Source of the DNA: Methylomonas koyamae
GTDB lineage: Bacteria; Pseudomonadota; Gammaproteobacteria; Methylococcales; Methylomonadaceae
DNA: 64,000 bases
NCBI RefSeq assembly: GCF_019669905.1
Contig: NZ_AP019777.1
Location: forward strand, 1,178,001 to 1,242,000
Reading direction: 5' to 3'
A program made the translations under genes and the position numbers. How positions within the stretch are numbered: the stretch's first letter is position 1; each line of letters starts with the position of its first letter. Positions 1-9,208 of this stretch are shown here, piece after piece. The notes under the pieces were generated by a model. It saw nothing but the letters and a program-made list of their open reading frames with translations, was not told the DNA's origin and ran no database searches.

Positions 1-184
1 GGCTATACTCGTCGAGAACGGCCAAAACCGGCCGCTGATGATGCTGGCGAAATTTTCTATCCCTAAGTTCAGCGAATGGCAGCTTTTCGGCAAGCAAATC
101 GACATTATGACCGTGTCACTACGGCCAAAAGCGGTCTATGAAAAATACAAAAAATCAGTTCTCCGAATGGCTGGTTTATATCGA

Positions 185-634
185 TCATTTGACATCTGTA
201 TTGCGCTCATTTTCTAAACGCTTGAAATTCGCTAAACAGCATTGGCCTGATGGGTTTCTAATTTCACAAGCACATTCCCCGGCTTGAGTGCGTTGCATGA
301 CGAAAGCTTTGATCGGCTCTGCCCGATGATCTTTTAATGCCGATAGGTACTGCTCGGCGTCAATATCAAAACAGTAACAAAGCGTGTCGTTTTGAATGGC
401 TTGATAGCTTCTTAAATGCTGTTTGGGAATAGTGTTGCCCGTACTGGAAAAGTACCCCACTGAGCATGTTTTGGTCGGGCAAAAATAATAACTGTTAGTG
501 ATGATTGCCTGATTCTCGGGAAACCTGACCTGATGATAAAGCGTAGACATACCGACATTTTTACAAGTGGAGCCGCATTCAGGACAATTCTGTTTGGTTT
601 TGGTGGATGTACTTGGGCAGCAACAATCAGACAT
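185..634 (-). CDS. CopZ-type metallochaperone, N-terminal Fe-S/zinc domain
   Basis: The protein (149 aa from this start) is cysteine-rich and keeps the layout I know from the N-terminal half of Archaeoglobus CopZ: a CPxC pair near residue 17, a YYFC...C segment near 50, a CYC motif near the middle, and a final NPSGxCC motif. In that family the domain binds a [2Fe-2S] cluster and zinc, and works with a copper-binding domain that is absent here. Role inferred: metal handling in the cytoplasm as the last gene of the merT-merP unit. I chose the ATG at 634 because a GAGG lies 9 nt upstream; an ATG at 643 has that GAGG directly against it. Confident of the family, less of the metal. Confidence 0.75.
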   Translation of the reverse strand: MSDCCCPSTSTKTKQNCPECGSTCKNVGMSTLYHQVRFPENQAIITNSYYFCPTKTCSVGYFSSTGNTIPKQHLRSYQAIQNDTLCYCFDIDAEQYLSALKDHRAEPIKAFVMQRTQAGECACEIRNPSGQCCLANFKRLENERNTDVK

Positions 635-651
635 AGACCGCATCCTCGGCT

Positions 652-993
652 TTATCGGGTAATAGATGTGACCAGGGAACCCGGATAACCAGCATCCGTC
701 GTGGCTTTGATCAAGGCTGCACTATCGGTTTTCTTGCTATCGAAGGTTACAGTGGCTGTTTTTGAATCGTAATCGACAGTCACTTCCTGTACGCCTTCGA
801 CTTTCTGCAAGGCTTTTTTGATGGTGACTGTACACATAGCGCAGGTCATGTTTTCTATATTCAGCGTCACCGTATTCAGCGTCACCGTTTGCTGTTGGTT
901 CGGCTGTGCAACAGTGGCTTCAGCATGGGCCGCCGGCATCCACAGAGCGCTTGATGACAAGCTCAAAATTAACAAACAGGTTTTAATTGTCAT
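652..993 (-). CDS. merP: MerP-like periplasmic mercury-binding protein
   Basis: 113 aa with a signal peptide (cleavage likely after AHA, residue 24) followed by one heavy-metal-associated (HMA) domain. The metal site is MTCAMC at residues 49-54, and the rest follows the beta-alpha-beta-beta-alpha-beta HMA pattern (VEGVQEVTVDYDSKTATVTF). MerP sits in the periplasm, captures Hg(II) with the two cysteines and passes it to MerT. The gene starts 10 bp after merT on the same strand, so it is almost certainly co-transcribed. HMA domains also bind Cu(I), and no mercuric reductase is visible in the window, so copper is a possible alternative ligand. Confidence 0.85.
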   Translation of the reverse strand: MTIKTCLLILSLSSSALWMPAAHAEATVAQPNQQQTVTLNTVTLNIENMTCAMCTVTIKKALQKVEGVQEVTVDYDSKTATVTFDSKKTDSAALIKATTDAGYPGSLVTSITR

Positions 994-1003
994 ACCGATT
1001 CTC

Positions 1004-1372
1004 TCAAGCCATAAAAAAGGGCGCTAACCAGGGAAAGGCCAGCAGCATCAAAATGAATGCGGAGCCAAGCCAAAATATTAGGCGTTGTTTACGTTGGGTA
1101 TCGTAGTTGGTACAGATGGCACTTTCTGCACAACAGGAAGGCTTCCGATAGAGTTTGCGATACCCTAAGACCATAAAGACCAGGGTCAGGATGATAAAAA
1201 AAGGACGGGCCGGTTCCATTGCCGTAAGTGTACTCATCCAGGCCCCGCCAATGCCTAAAGATAAAAACAACAGGGGGCCGACGCAGCATGCCGAAGCGCC
1301 TATTGCGGCTAATACGGCACCGATACCTAGCCAAGACGGGGAGTTAATAGATGTTTCAGGGTCTGTTTTCAT
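1004..1372 (-). CDS. merT: Mercuric transporter MerT
   Basis: 122 aa inner-membrane protein with three predicted helices. The diagnostic vicinal cysteine pair lies in the first helix (Cys29-Cys30, ASACCVG), and a second group (Cys80, Cys81, Cys87) lies in the loop after helix 2, as in MerT proteins. It takes Hg(II) from MerP and carries it into the cytoplasm. An AGGAG ribosome site sits just upstream of the start. It is the first gene after a MerR-type promoter and leads the unit merT-merP-copZ-like. Since merA is not seen nearby, import would be harmful unless a reductase is encoded elsewhere. Confidence 0.88.
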   Translation of the reverse strand: MKTDPETSINSPSWLGIGAVLAAIGASACCVGPLLFLSLGIGGAWMSTLTAMEPARPFFIILTLVFMVLGYRKLYRKPSCCAESAICTNYDTQRKQRLIFWLGSAFILMLLAFPWLAPFFMA

Positions 1373-1413
1373 ACGAATCTCCTAAACCAAACAATTACCA
1401 ATGTTGGTAAGAA

Positions 1414-1444
1414 GTCTAAACCCTGTTGTTTAGAACAGAGTCAA
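1414..1444 (-). promoter_or_regulatory. merT promoter with MerR operator
   Basis: Read on the minus strand, a -35 TTGACT (1439-1444) and a -10-like TTAGAC (1414-1419) are separated by exactly 19 bp. That is the over-long spacing typical of MerR-controlled promoters. The spacer contains a dyad with arms CTGTT and AACAG (1423-1438). MerR bound here would untwist the DNA on Hg(II) binding and activate merT. The site lies between merR and merT, which point the same way, rather than between divergent genes as in Tn501. Confidence 0.8.
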
Positions 1445-1469
1445 GCGGGCTGTAGCGTCTTACTTAAAA

Positions 1470-1877
1470 TCAGGGTTTGATTGATGCATCATCGCTAAAC
1501 GCATCGAGAATAGCGCAATGAGCGGCTGGAGCGGTCTGCTGACAGTCGTTGACCAGCGTTCCCAATACCTGACGCAGTGCCGTTAAATCCCTGATTTGCT
1601 GATCGATCTGCTGACATTTCTGCTCAGCGAGTTGTCGTACATCGGCACAGTGCGGCCCATCAAGCGATAACAAGGTAGCAATTTCTTTCAAGGTAAATCC
1701 GGCCTGTTGAGCGCGTTTGATAAAACGTATCTGGGCAATCGCATCAGCTAAATAAACTCGATAACCACCATCGGGTTTCGCTGGCTCTGTCAGTAAACCA
1801 ATGCGTTGATAGTGGCGGATGGTTTCGATGGTGACTTCGGTTTGCTTGGCAAGTTTGCCTATGGTCAGAGCCGGCAT
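1470..1877 (-). CDS. merR: MerR mercury-responsive regulator
   Basis: 135 aa, the usual length for MerR. The N-terminus is the winged-helix DNA-binding domain (LTIGKLAKQTEVTIETIRHYQRIGLL), followed by the dimerising coiled coil. The three mercury ligands are present: Cys77, Cys112 and Cys121, the last two spaced C-x8-C as in Tn501 MerR. This argues for Hg(II) rather than copper or lead sensing. It lies upstream of and co-directional with merT, and the 19-bp-spacer operator sits right after its stop codon. Confidence 0.9.
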   Translation of the reverse strand: MPALTIGKLAKQTEVTIETIRHYQRIGLLTEPAKPDGGYRVYLADAIAQIRFIKRAQQAGFTLKEIATLLSLDGPHCADVRQLAEQKCQQIDQQIRDLTALRQVLGTLVNDCQQTAPAAHCAILDAFSDDASIKP

Positions 1878-2012
1878 TTTATTGGGCCTTAGATCAAAAG
1901 AGTTTTATTGTCATGCAGTTTTCAATCACTAGCCTTTAGGCGTCCAGATTTTAGACGTCAATAATGAAAAATTTCATCTACAATAATATAGATAAGTTAG
2001 ACTCTGGCAAAT

Positions 2013-2375
2013 ATGATGCAACATCGCCTCACCACCATTCTATTAGTGCTCATGGCTATCATGCCTGTAGTGGTGGCGTTCGCTCATTATTCTGTACTCA
2101 CCAACCAGTTATCGGTTGCGCAAATGGTTGTCGTTGCCGATGAAATGGGCGATGAAGGAGTTTCGGCCTCCACACACGCCGATCATTGCCAATCCGCCTC
2201 AGCCAAACCTCACTTAGCTAGTTGTAGCTTCCATGTTTGCGTCGATTGCGCAATCACATCGTCTTTCAGGTTTATTCCAATCCATGTGCCCAATAGCTAT
2301 GGCTATGGGGGGGAACCTAATTCTGCCTCATTCGTTGTACCCCCCGACATAAAGCCGCCGATTTTTAGCCTCTAA
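2013..2375 (+). CDS. Exported His/Cys-rich protein upstream of cusCBA
   Basis: 120 aa with an N-terminal hydrophobic segment that looks like a signal peptide or anchor (TTILLVLMAIMPVVVAFAHY). The middle holds HADHC and a run of cysteines and histidines (HLASCSFHVCVDC), which suggests metal binding in the periplasm. The C-terminus is proline-rich. I do not recognise a family with certainty; it resembles the small DUF2946- or CopL-like proteins found next to copper-resistance operons. It is followed within 125 bp by cusC on the same strand, so a role in the same metal response is likely but inferred. Two ATGs in tandem (2013, 2016) could both serve as start. Confidence 0.6.
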   Translation: MMQHRLTTILLVLMAIMPVVVAFAHYSVLTNQLSVAQMVVVADEMGDEGVSASTHADHCQSASAKPHLASCSFHVCVDCAITSSFRFIPIHVPNSYGYGGEPNSASFVVPPDIKPPIFSL

Positions 2376-2495
2376 GCCGTTCAACGGCGGTATTTCGTGA
2401 TAAGAAATCACTGCCCATCCTGATGATGATCGACATCTGCCAAAGCCCGGTGGTTGTCGATTCGCCATCGTTACCACGAGTTTACGAGGATTATC

Positions 2496-3782
2496 ATGTC
2501 ATCCTTTTTTCGATCAAGGCGTCTGCTGATGGCGACGCTGTTTATCGTCTGCCACATGGCCGCCGCAGATGAGCAACCACTATTGACGCTTGAGGCGGCC
2601 ACTCAAAAAGTCATTCAGGACAATCCTGATCTGGCGCAAATCCTGGCCCGCGCCAAGGCGATGGCCGCCATTCCATCGCAGGAAGGCAGCCTGCCCGATC
2701 CGCAAATCAGTTTCAATGCCATGAGTCTGCCGACCAATAGTTTCAGCACCCGGCCGGAAGACATGACCCAAATCGGCTTCGGCCTCTCCCAGGCCATTCC
2801 TTTTCCCGGCAAATTGGCGCTGCGCGAACAGGCGGCGATGTATGAAGCGGAAGCCGCTACGCTGAATGCCGATGAACTGCGCCTGCGTTTGTTGAGCGAC
2901 GTGAAAACCCTGTGGTGGCAGGTTTTTTATCTGGATCGTACCCTGGAGATTGTCGATAACAATCACAAACTATTGCAACAGTTCGTCGATATCGCCCGCA
3001 GCAAATACGAAGTCGGCGAAGGCTTGCAGCAGGATGTATTGCTGGCCCAGCTGGAATTATCCAAATTGCTCGATCAAAAAATCACTCTGACCGGGATGCG
3101 GCGCGGCACCATTGCCAAACTCAACGCATTGCTGGATCAACCCGCCAACAACCCCGTGCAATTACCCGCCACACTTTCAATACAGTTGCCGGAAATCAGA
3201 CAGGAAGACCGCCTGTATCAGCAAGCGGAAGTCTCAAGGCCGATGTTGGAAAGCGACCGACAGGGCATCCATGCGGCGCAATCCAAACTGGAACTAGCGC
3301 AAAAAGATTTTCTACCGGATTTTAACGTCGAAGCGGCCTATGGTACCCGCAACAATATGCCGGACGGCACCCGGCGTTCGGATTTGCTGAGCCTGGGCGT
3401 CAGCATGAACGTGCCGATTTTTGCCGCCAGTAAGCAAGCCAAAGCCGTCGATCAGCGGACCAGCGAATTGATGCAACAACGCTACACACTGCAAGATCGA
3501 TGGAACGCGGTTCGTTCTGAAATTACCCAGAACCACAGCGATTACCAGCGGGCCAAACAGCAATTCGTGTTGTTCGATACCGGCATCATTCCGCAGGCCC
3601 GGCAAACCGTCGCGTCCATGTTGGCCGGTTATCAGGTCAACAAAGTCGATTTTTTGAATCTGGTACGTAGCCAGATCACCTTGTTCGAATACGAAACCCA
3701 GTACTGGAAAGCCTTTACGGAAGCCCAACAAGCTTTAGCACAACTATCCGCGAATGTGGGCGAGGACAACATTTATGAATAA
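2496..3782 (+). CDS. cusC: CusC/CzcC-type outer-membrane efflux protein
   Basis: 428 aa TolC-family outer-membrane channel. A signal peptide (LLMATLFIVCHMAAA) is followed by the two internally repeated OEP domains with long amphipathic helices (for example LDRTLEIVDNNHKLLQQFVDIARSKYEVGEG). It forms the exit duct of a tripartite RND pump with the next two genes. I start it at the ATG at 2496, which has GAGGA 5 nt upstream; an in-frame start at 2454 would put extra charged residues before the signal peptide. Its last 8 bases overlap the next gene, indicating translational coupling. Confidence 0.88.
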   Translation: MSSFFRSRRLLMATLFIVCHMAAADEQPLLTLEAATQKVIQDNPDLAQILARAKAMAAIPSQEGSLPDPQISFNAMSLPTNSFSTRPEDMTQIGFGLSQAIPFPGKLALREQAAMYEAEAATLNADELRLRLLSDVKTLWWQVFYLDRTLEIVDNNHKLLQQFVDIARSKYEVGEGLQQDVLLAQLELSKLLDQKITLTGMRRGTIAKLNALLDQPANNPVQLPATLSIQLPEIRQEDRLYQQAEVSRPMLESDRQGIHAAQSKLELAQKDFLPDFNVEAAYGTRNNMPDGTRRSDLLSLGVSMNVPIFAASKQAKAVDQRTSELMQQRYTLQDRWNAVRSEITQNHSDYQRAKQQFVLFDTGIIPQARQTVASMLAGYQVNKVDFLNLVRSQITLFEYETQYWKAFTEAQQALAQLSANVGEDNIYE

Positions 3783-5211
3783 GCAACTGTTATTAACCGC
3801 CGCAGTGACGCTGGGGATAGGCTTGGCGGGCGGCTATTGGTTAGCTCAGCAATCCAAGCACGAATCGGCGATACAACCGGCAGAGGGCAGAAAGCCTTTA
3901 TTTTACAGAAGTACCATGAATCCATCGGCAACGTCCCCGGTACCAGCCAAAGATGCGATGGGCATGGACTACGAGCCGGTGTATGCCGAAGATAATGCGT
4001 CTAGGCAACCCAAAATTCTGTTTTACCGCAATCCGATGAATCCCTCGGTCACCTCGCCGATTCCGGCCAAAGACAATATGGGCATGGATTATCTGCCTGT
4101 GTATGCCGAGGACGAGGCAAAAATTGACGATTTGGCCGGTGCCGTTAGAATCGATGCCGCCACGGTGCAAAACATCGGCGTGCGGACCGCGCTTGCCCAA
4201 AAAACCTTGCTCACGCATGTGGTCCGCGCCGTCGGCCGGGTAGCCTACGACGAAGAGCATATCGTCCGCCTGCATCCCAAAACCGAAGGCTGGATTGAAA
4301 CCTTGCGTGCCGATAAGACCGGGCAAAGAGTCAGGAAGAATGAAGAGCTACTGAGCATTTATTCCCCGCAACTGGTGGCCAGCCAACAGGAATATGTGTT
4401 GGCGCTGAACAATCTCAAGGTGCTGGAAAAAAGCCCTATCGAAGACATCCGCCGTGGCGCGGAAGAACTGGTCAAAAGCTCCCGCGAACGCTTGAAATTG
4501 CTGGATGTGCCGGCCCATCAGCTGCACGACCTGACGGATAGCCAATCCATCAAAAAGAGTCTGCATATTCATACCCCGGCGGACGGCATCGTCATCAACA
4601 TCGGCGCCCGCGAAGGCCAATACGTCACGCCGGAAACCGAGCTGTACATGATCGCCGACCTTTCCACGGTCTGGGTATATGCGGAAATTTACGAGTACGA
4701 GCTGCCCTGGGTTAAGGAAGGCGACCCGGTTGAAATGCGCTTGGCCGGGGTTCCGGGCCGCACCTTCAAGGGCCGCCTGGCGTTTATCTACCCTTACGCC
4801 GAAGCCAAGACCCGGACTATCAAAGTCCGGCTGGTATTCGACAATGCCGACTTGCTGTTAAAACCCGATATGTTCGCCGAAGTCACGATCCATGCCGGTA
4901 AGCAAGTCGATACGGTCGTGATTCCTTCCGAAGCGGTTATCCGTTCCGGCGCGCAAACCCAGGTTTTGGTGGTGCGCGGTCCGGGCAAATTCGAGCCGCG
5001 TCAAGTGACGACGGGTTTGTCGTCCAATAACGACATTGCCATCATTAACGGATTAGCGGCTGGGGAAGAAGTCGTCACTTCGGCGCAATTCCTGATCGAC
5101 TCCGAATCCAAGCTGAATGAAGCCACGTCGAAAATGCTGGAGCCTTCGGCGACAACGACATCGGAACCCAATCGCTTGCAGGCCGAGCAGGGAGCGCATC
5201 GCCATGACTGA
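3775..5211 (+). CDS. cusB: CusB-type periplasmic adaptor with two heavy-metal-binding repeats
   Basis: 478 aa membrane-fusion protein linking the inner-membrane pump to the outer channel. After an N-terminal signal anchor come two tandem copies of the short heavy-metal-binding motif (YR..MNPS.TSP.PAKD.MGMDY...YAE), at about residues 42-72 and 82-112. The canonical barrel-sandwich, alpha-hairpin and beta-barrel regions follow. Most relatives have a single copy of the motif, so the tandem pair is worth noting. The start ATG at 3775 overlaps the cusC stop by 8 bp, and the gene's own stop overlaps the cusA start by 8 bp. These overlaps support one operon, cusCBA. Confidence 0.88.
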   Translation: MNKQLLLTAAVTLGIGLAGGYWLAQQSKHESAIQPAEGRKPLFYRSTMNPSATSPVPAKDAMGMDYEPVYAEDNASRQPKILFYRNPMNPSVTSPIPAKDNMGMDYLPVYAEDEAKIDDLAGAVRIDAATVQNIGVRTALAQKTLLTHVVRAVGRVAYDEEHIVRLHPKTEGWIETLRADKTGQRVRKNEELLSIYSPQLVASQQEYVLALNNLKVLEKSPIEDIRRGAEELVKSSRERLKLLDVPAHQLHDLTDSQSIKKSLHIHTPADGIVINIGAREGQYVTPETELYMIADLSTVWVYAEIYEYELPWVKEGDPVEMRLAGVPGRTFKGRLAFIYPYAEAKTRTIKVRLVFDNADLLLKPDMFAEVTIHAGKQVDTVVIPSEAVIRSGAQTQVLVVRGPGKFEPRQVTTGLSSNNDIAIINGLAAGEEVVTSAQFLIDSESKLNEATSKMLEPSATTTSEPNRLQAEQGAHRHD

Positions 5212-8200
5212 TTTCATTATCAATAGCGTATTGAAGGATCGCTTCCTGGTGCTGCTGGGGGCGATTATCCTGGCCATCGGCGGGATTTGGTCGATCAAAA
5301 ACATGCCGCTAGACGCGATACCGGATTTGTCCGACGTGCAGGTGATTATCTTCACCGACTATGCCGACCAGTCACCGCAGGTGGTCGAAAACCAGGTCAC
5401 CTATCCTTTGACCACCGCGATGTTGGCCGTGCCGCATGCCAAGGTGGTACGCGGTTATTCGTTCTTTGGCTTGTCGTTCGTTTACGTGATCTTTGAAGAC
5501 GGCACCGACATGTATTGGGCTAGGTCGCGGGTGTTGGAATACCTTAACTATGTGAAGAATCGCCTGCCGCAAGGCGTGACACCGACATTGGGCCCCGATG
5601 CCACCGGTGTCGGCTGGATTTACGAATATGCCCTAGTGGACAAGACTGGCAAGCATGATCTGGCGCAACTACGCTCCATTCAGGATTGGTATCTGCGCTA
5701 TCCTCTTCAAACCGTACCCGGTGTGTCGGAAGTCGCCTCGGTTGGCGGCTACGTCAAGCAATACCAGGTGGAAGTCGATCCCAATGCGTTGCAAGCCTAC
5801 GACATTGCCTTATCCACGGTGATGATGGCGATCAAGCGTTCCAACAACGATGTCGGCGGGCGTTTGCTGGAAGTCGGCGAAACCGAGTACATGGTCAGGG
5901 GTTTGGGTTACATCAAATCGATCAACGACCTAAATACGATACCGGTGGGTGTCGACGCCAACGGCACGCCGATTCGCTTGCAGGATGTCGCCCATGTGCA
6001 AATTGGACCGGAATTGCGGCGCGGCGTCACTGAACTGAATGGCGAAGGCGAAGTAGCTGGCGGCGTAGTGATCATGCGCTTCGGCGAAAATGCCTTGGCA
6101 ACCATCGAGGACGTGCGGGCCAAACTGGAAGAACTGAAAAAAGGGCTGCCGGAAGGCGTGGAAATCGTCCCGGTGTATGACCGGGGCAGTTTGATCGAAC
6201 GGGCTGTAGACACCTTGAAAGAGGCATTAAGCCAGGAGCTAATCATCGTCTGCGCCTTGGTCGCTTTGTTTTTGTTGCATTTACGTTCGTCCCTGGTGAT
6301 CGTCATCACCCTGCCTCTGGGCATATTAATGGCCTTCATCGTGATGAAATGGCAAGGCATGAACGCCAACATCATGTCCTTGGGCGGCATCGCACTGGCC
6401 ATCGGCGACATGGTCGATGGCGGCGTGGTGATGGTCGAAAACGCCCATAAACACCTCGCCGAAGCAGCCGAGAAAAAAAAAGCCAAACTAAGCTCGAACG
6501 AACGTTGGCAAGCCATCGGCAATGCGTCCCGCGAAGTGGGCTCCGGTCTATTTTCCTCGCTGTTGGTAATTACCGTCTCCTTCCTGCCCATTATCACCAT
6601 GGAAGCGCAGGAAGGCCGCTTATTCAGCCCGCTGGCGTACACCAAAACCTATGCGATGGCGGCGGCGGCGATCTTGACCATCACGCTGGTTCCGGTGTTG
6701 ATGGGGTATTTTGTGCGCGGCAAGATCATCCCCGAACACAAAAATCCGATTAACCGCGTCCTGCATGCCATCCATTCGCCGGTCTTGAAAGTGGCGATGC
6801 GCTGGCGGGGTGCGACGCTGATCGTGGCACTGCTGTTGATGGCCTCTACGCTCTATCCCTTATCCCAATTGGGCAGCGAGTTCATGCCGCCGCTGGATGA
6901 AGGCGATATTTTGTACATGCCCACCACCTTTCCAGGCATCTCCATCACCAAAGCCAAGGAGGTGTTGCAACAGACCGACAAGATCATCAAGACCTTTCCG
7001 GAGGTGCATCATGTGTTCGGCAAGATCGGCCGGGCCGAAACCGCCACCGATGCCGCGCCGCTGATGATGGTGGAAACCACCATCCAGCTCAAACCGCAAG
7101 ACCAATGGCCCGATCCGAACAAGACCACCCGGCAACTGATAGATGAGATGGATAAGGCCATTCATTTCCCCGGACTGGCCAACGCCTGGACCATGCCCAT
7201 CAAGACCCGGATAGACATGCTGTCTACCGGCATCAAGACCCCGGTGGGCATCAAGGTGTCCGGTCCCGACCTGAACGTGCTGCAATCTTTGTCACTTCAA
7301 ATCGAACAGGCCATGAAAACCTTGCCGGATACGCTGTCGGCCTATGGCGACCGGGCCGTCGGCGGCTATTTCCTGGATTTCGACATCAACCGCGAAGCCG
7401 CCGCGCGTTACGGCCTGACAGTCGGCGATGTGCAGGATGTGATCCAAACCGCGATCGGCGGCATGAACATCACCGAAACCGTCGAAGGACTGGAGCGCTA
7501 TCCGGTCAACCTGCGTTATCCGCGCGACCTGCGCGATAACCCGGAAGCCTTGCGGCGGGTGTTGATTCCCACTCCGACAGGCAGTCAGATTCCTTTGACG
7601 GCGGTGGCGGACATAAACTTCAAACGCGGCACCGATGTGATTAAAACCGAGGATGCCCGGCCCAATGCCTGGATTTATGTGGACCTAAAAACCTCCGACA
7701 TCGGCGGTTATGTGGAACAGGCGAAAAAGACCTTAGCCGAGACTGTCACGATACCCGCAGGTTATACCGTCACCTGGTCGGGCCAATTTGAATACATGGA
7801 ACGGGCGGCGGAACGCTTGCGCATCGTGGTACCCATCACCTTGCTGCTGATCTTTATCTTGCTGTACACAGCTTTTCGTAATATCACCGAGCCGACTATC
7901 GTGATGTTGGCGATTCCGTTCAGCCTGATTGGTGGAATTTGGTTCATATACTGGTTGGGATACAACCTGTCGATTACCGTCTATGTCGGCTTCATCGCGC
8001 TGGCCGGCACGGCTGCCGAAACCGGAGTGATGGTGCTGAGCTTTATCGATATTGAAATCGATAAGCTGCGGGCGCAAAAACAGGCGCCACTGACCGGCGA
8101 AGAAATCAGGGTGGCCAGCGAGGCTGCGACGGCTCTACGGGTGCGGCCGGTAGCCATTACCTCGCTGGCCAACATCATCGGTTTGATACCCATCATGACG

Positions 8201-8347
8201 GCGACCGGCACCGGTGCTGATGTCACCCAGCGTATCGCCGCCCCCGCGCTGGGCGGCATGCTCACCGTGTTGATATTAAGCCTTTTGGTATTTCCGGTGA
8301 TTTACAGCCTGGTGTTGCAGTTCCAAGAACGGTTTCGATACCCATAG
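5204..8347 (+). CDS. cusA: CusA-type Cu(I)/Ag(I) RND efflux pump
   Basis: 1047 aa inner-membrane RND transporter of the heavy-metal (HME) class, with twelve predicted membrane helices and two large periplasmic loops. Three sequence contexts known to carry the copper/silver methionine site of E. coli CusA are all here: FMPPLDEGD, APLMMVETT and RIDMLSTGIK. The helix-4 motif AIGDMVDGGVVMVENAHKH carries the proton-relay aspartate. This favours monovalent Cu/Ag over Zn/Co/Cd. The ATG at 5204 is preferred because it lies inside the cusB end (8-bp overlap); upstream in-frame codons overlap cusB far too much. Confidence 0.9.
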   Translation: MTDFIINSVLKDRFLVLLGAIILAIGGIWSIKNMPLDAIPDLSDVQVIIFTDYADQSPQVVENQVTYPLTTAMLAVPHAKVVRGYSFFGLSFVYVIFEDGTDMYWARSRVLEYLNYVKNRLPQGVTPTLGPDATGVGWIYEYALVDKTGKHDLAQLRSIQDWYLRYPLQTVPGVSEVASVGGYVKQYQVEVDPNALQAYDIALSTVMMAIKRSNNDVGGRLLEVGETEYMVRGLGYIKSINDLNTIPVGVDANGTPIRLQDVAHVQIGPELRRGVTELNGEGEVAGGVVIMRFGENALATIEDVRAKLEELKKGLPEGVEIVPVYDRGSLIERAVDTLKEALSQELIIVCALVALFLLHLRSSLVIVITLPLGILMAFIVMKWQGMNANIMSLGGIALAIGDMVDGGVVMVENAHKHLAEAAEKKKAKLSSNERWQAIGNASREVGSGLFSSLLVITVSFLPIITMEAQEGRLFSPLAYTKTYAMAAAAILTITLVPVLMGYFVRGKIIPEHKNPINRVLHAIHSPVLKVAMRWRGATLIVALLLMASTLYPLSQLGSEFMPPLDEGDILYMPTTFPGISITKAKEVLQQTDKIIKTFPEVHHVFGKIGRAETATDAAPLMMVETTIQLKPQDQWPDPNKTTRQLIDEMDKAIHFPGLANAWTMPIKTRIDMLSTGIKTPVGIKVSGPDLNVLQSLSLQIEQAMKTLPDTLSAYGDRAVGGYFLDFDINREAAARYGLTVGDVQDVIQTAIGGMNITETVEGLERYPVNLRYPRDLRDNPEALRRVLIPTPTGSQIPLTAVADINFKRGTDVIKTEDARPNAWIYVDLKTSDIGGYVEQAKKTLAETVTIPAGYTVTWSGQFEYMERAAERLRIVVPITLLLIFILLYTAFRNITEPTIVMLAIPFSLIGGIWFIYWLGYNLSITVYVGFIALAGTAAETGVMVLSFIDIEIDKLRAQKQAPLTGEEIRVASEAATALRVRPVAITSLANIIGLIPIMTATGTGADVTQRIAAPALGGMLTVLILSLLVFPVIYSLVLQFQERFRYP

Positions 8348-8403
8348 TCCTGAGATGTTACTTATGCTTTCATCAATTTGTTAGGTTCACGGAGAATTTT
8401 GAT

Positions 8404-9024
8404 ATGGCTTCATGTTGTGAAAATAACTGCGCAATTGAGAAATTGCGCGAACGACAACGCGGCACGCTTAAAGCTGTGCTCGTTGTTAATGCGGTTATGT
8501 TTGTCGTCATTGTCGGCGGGGCGGTTTACGGAAAATCAACAGCTCTGCTCTCGGACAGCCTGGATAATCTCGGCGATGCGCTAACCTATGGCTTAAGCCT
8601 TTACGCCGTTTCTAAAGAGGCGACCACAAAAGCGAAAGTGGCCTTATTTAAGGGTAGTTTGATATTGATCGGGGCGTGTGTGGTCTTGGCGCAAATCATT
8701 CAGCGGCTGATTGAGCCTGTACTACCATCTTACGAGATCATGGGTGCTTTCAGTTTGGCGGGACTGGCTGCAAATTCGCTATGTCTATTTCTGCTGTGGA
8801 AGCACAGAAACGAAGACATCAACATGAGCTCTGTATGGGAATGTTCAAGAAATGACATAGCATCAAATCTATCGGTATTTTTCACGGCAGGGGCCGTTTG
8901 GTTCTTTGAATCGGGATGGGCGGATATTGTCGTTGCATCCTGTCTTGTCATGCTGCTGCTGAATTCTTCTTTTCGTGTTATTCGCTCCGCGCTTAGAGAA
9001 TTACATGAATCGCTTCCTCTATAA
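8404..9024 (+). CDS. Cation diffusion facilitator (CDF) family transporter, short form
   Basis: 206 aa membrane protein with about six hydrophobic segments. The metal-site signatures of CDF transporters are visible: LLSDSLDNLGDA in helix 2 and SRNDIASN in helix 5. CDF proteins exchange divalent metals such as Zn(II), Co(II) or Fe(II) for protons. The usual cytoplasmic C-terminal domain (about 80-100 aa) is missing, so this is a membrane-domain-only version. The N-terminus MASCCENNC is unusually cysteine-rich and could bind metal. It lies 56 bp after cusA on the same strand. Confidence 0.78.
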   Translation: MASCCENNCAIEKLRERQRGTLKAVLVVNAVMFVVIVGGAVYGKSTALLSDSLDNLGDALTYGLSLYAVSKEATTKAKVALFKGSLILIGACVVLAQIIQRLIEPVLPSYEIMGAFSLAGLAANSLCLFLLWKHRNEDINMSSVWECSRNDIASNLSVFFTAGAVWFFESGWADIVVASCLVMLLLNSSFRVIRSALRELHESLPL

Positions 9025-9208
9025 CCAAGGGAAAACGTAAAACGATCTGAGCCGATTTTGTTGCCGGCGTTTTTATAGATAGCAACACATCACGCGATGT
9101 CGATGGCAGAGCTTTAAATTAAGTGTATGAAAACGAAAAACCTAACTAGCGACCAATTTTTATATGCCTCCATCCCCGAAAACAGGGCTTTATTTAAGGA
9201 GATTTACT

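Noticed and set aside
2..217. Open plus-strand frame running in from the left edge
   Set aside because: About 71 codons without recognisable content; it overlaps the convergent CopZ-like gene and contains repeated GGCCAAAA-type intergenic sequence, so coding is unlikely.
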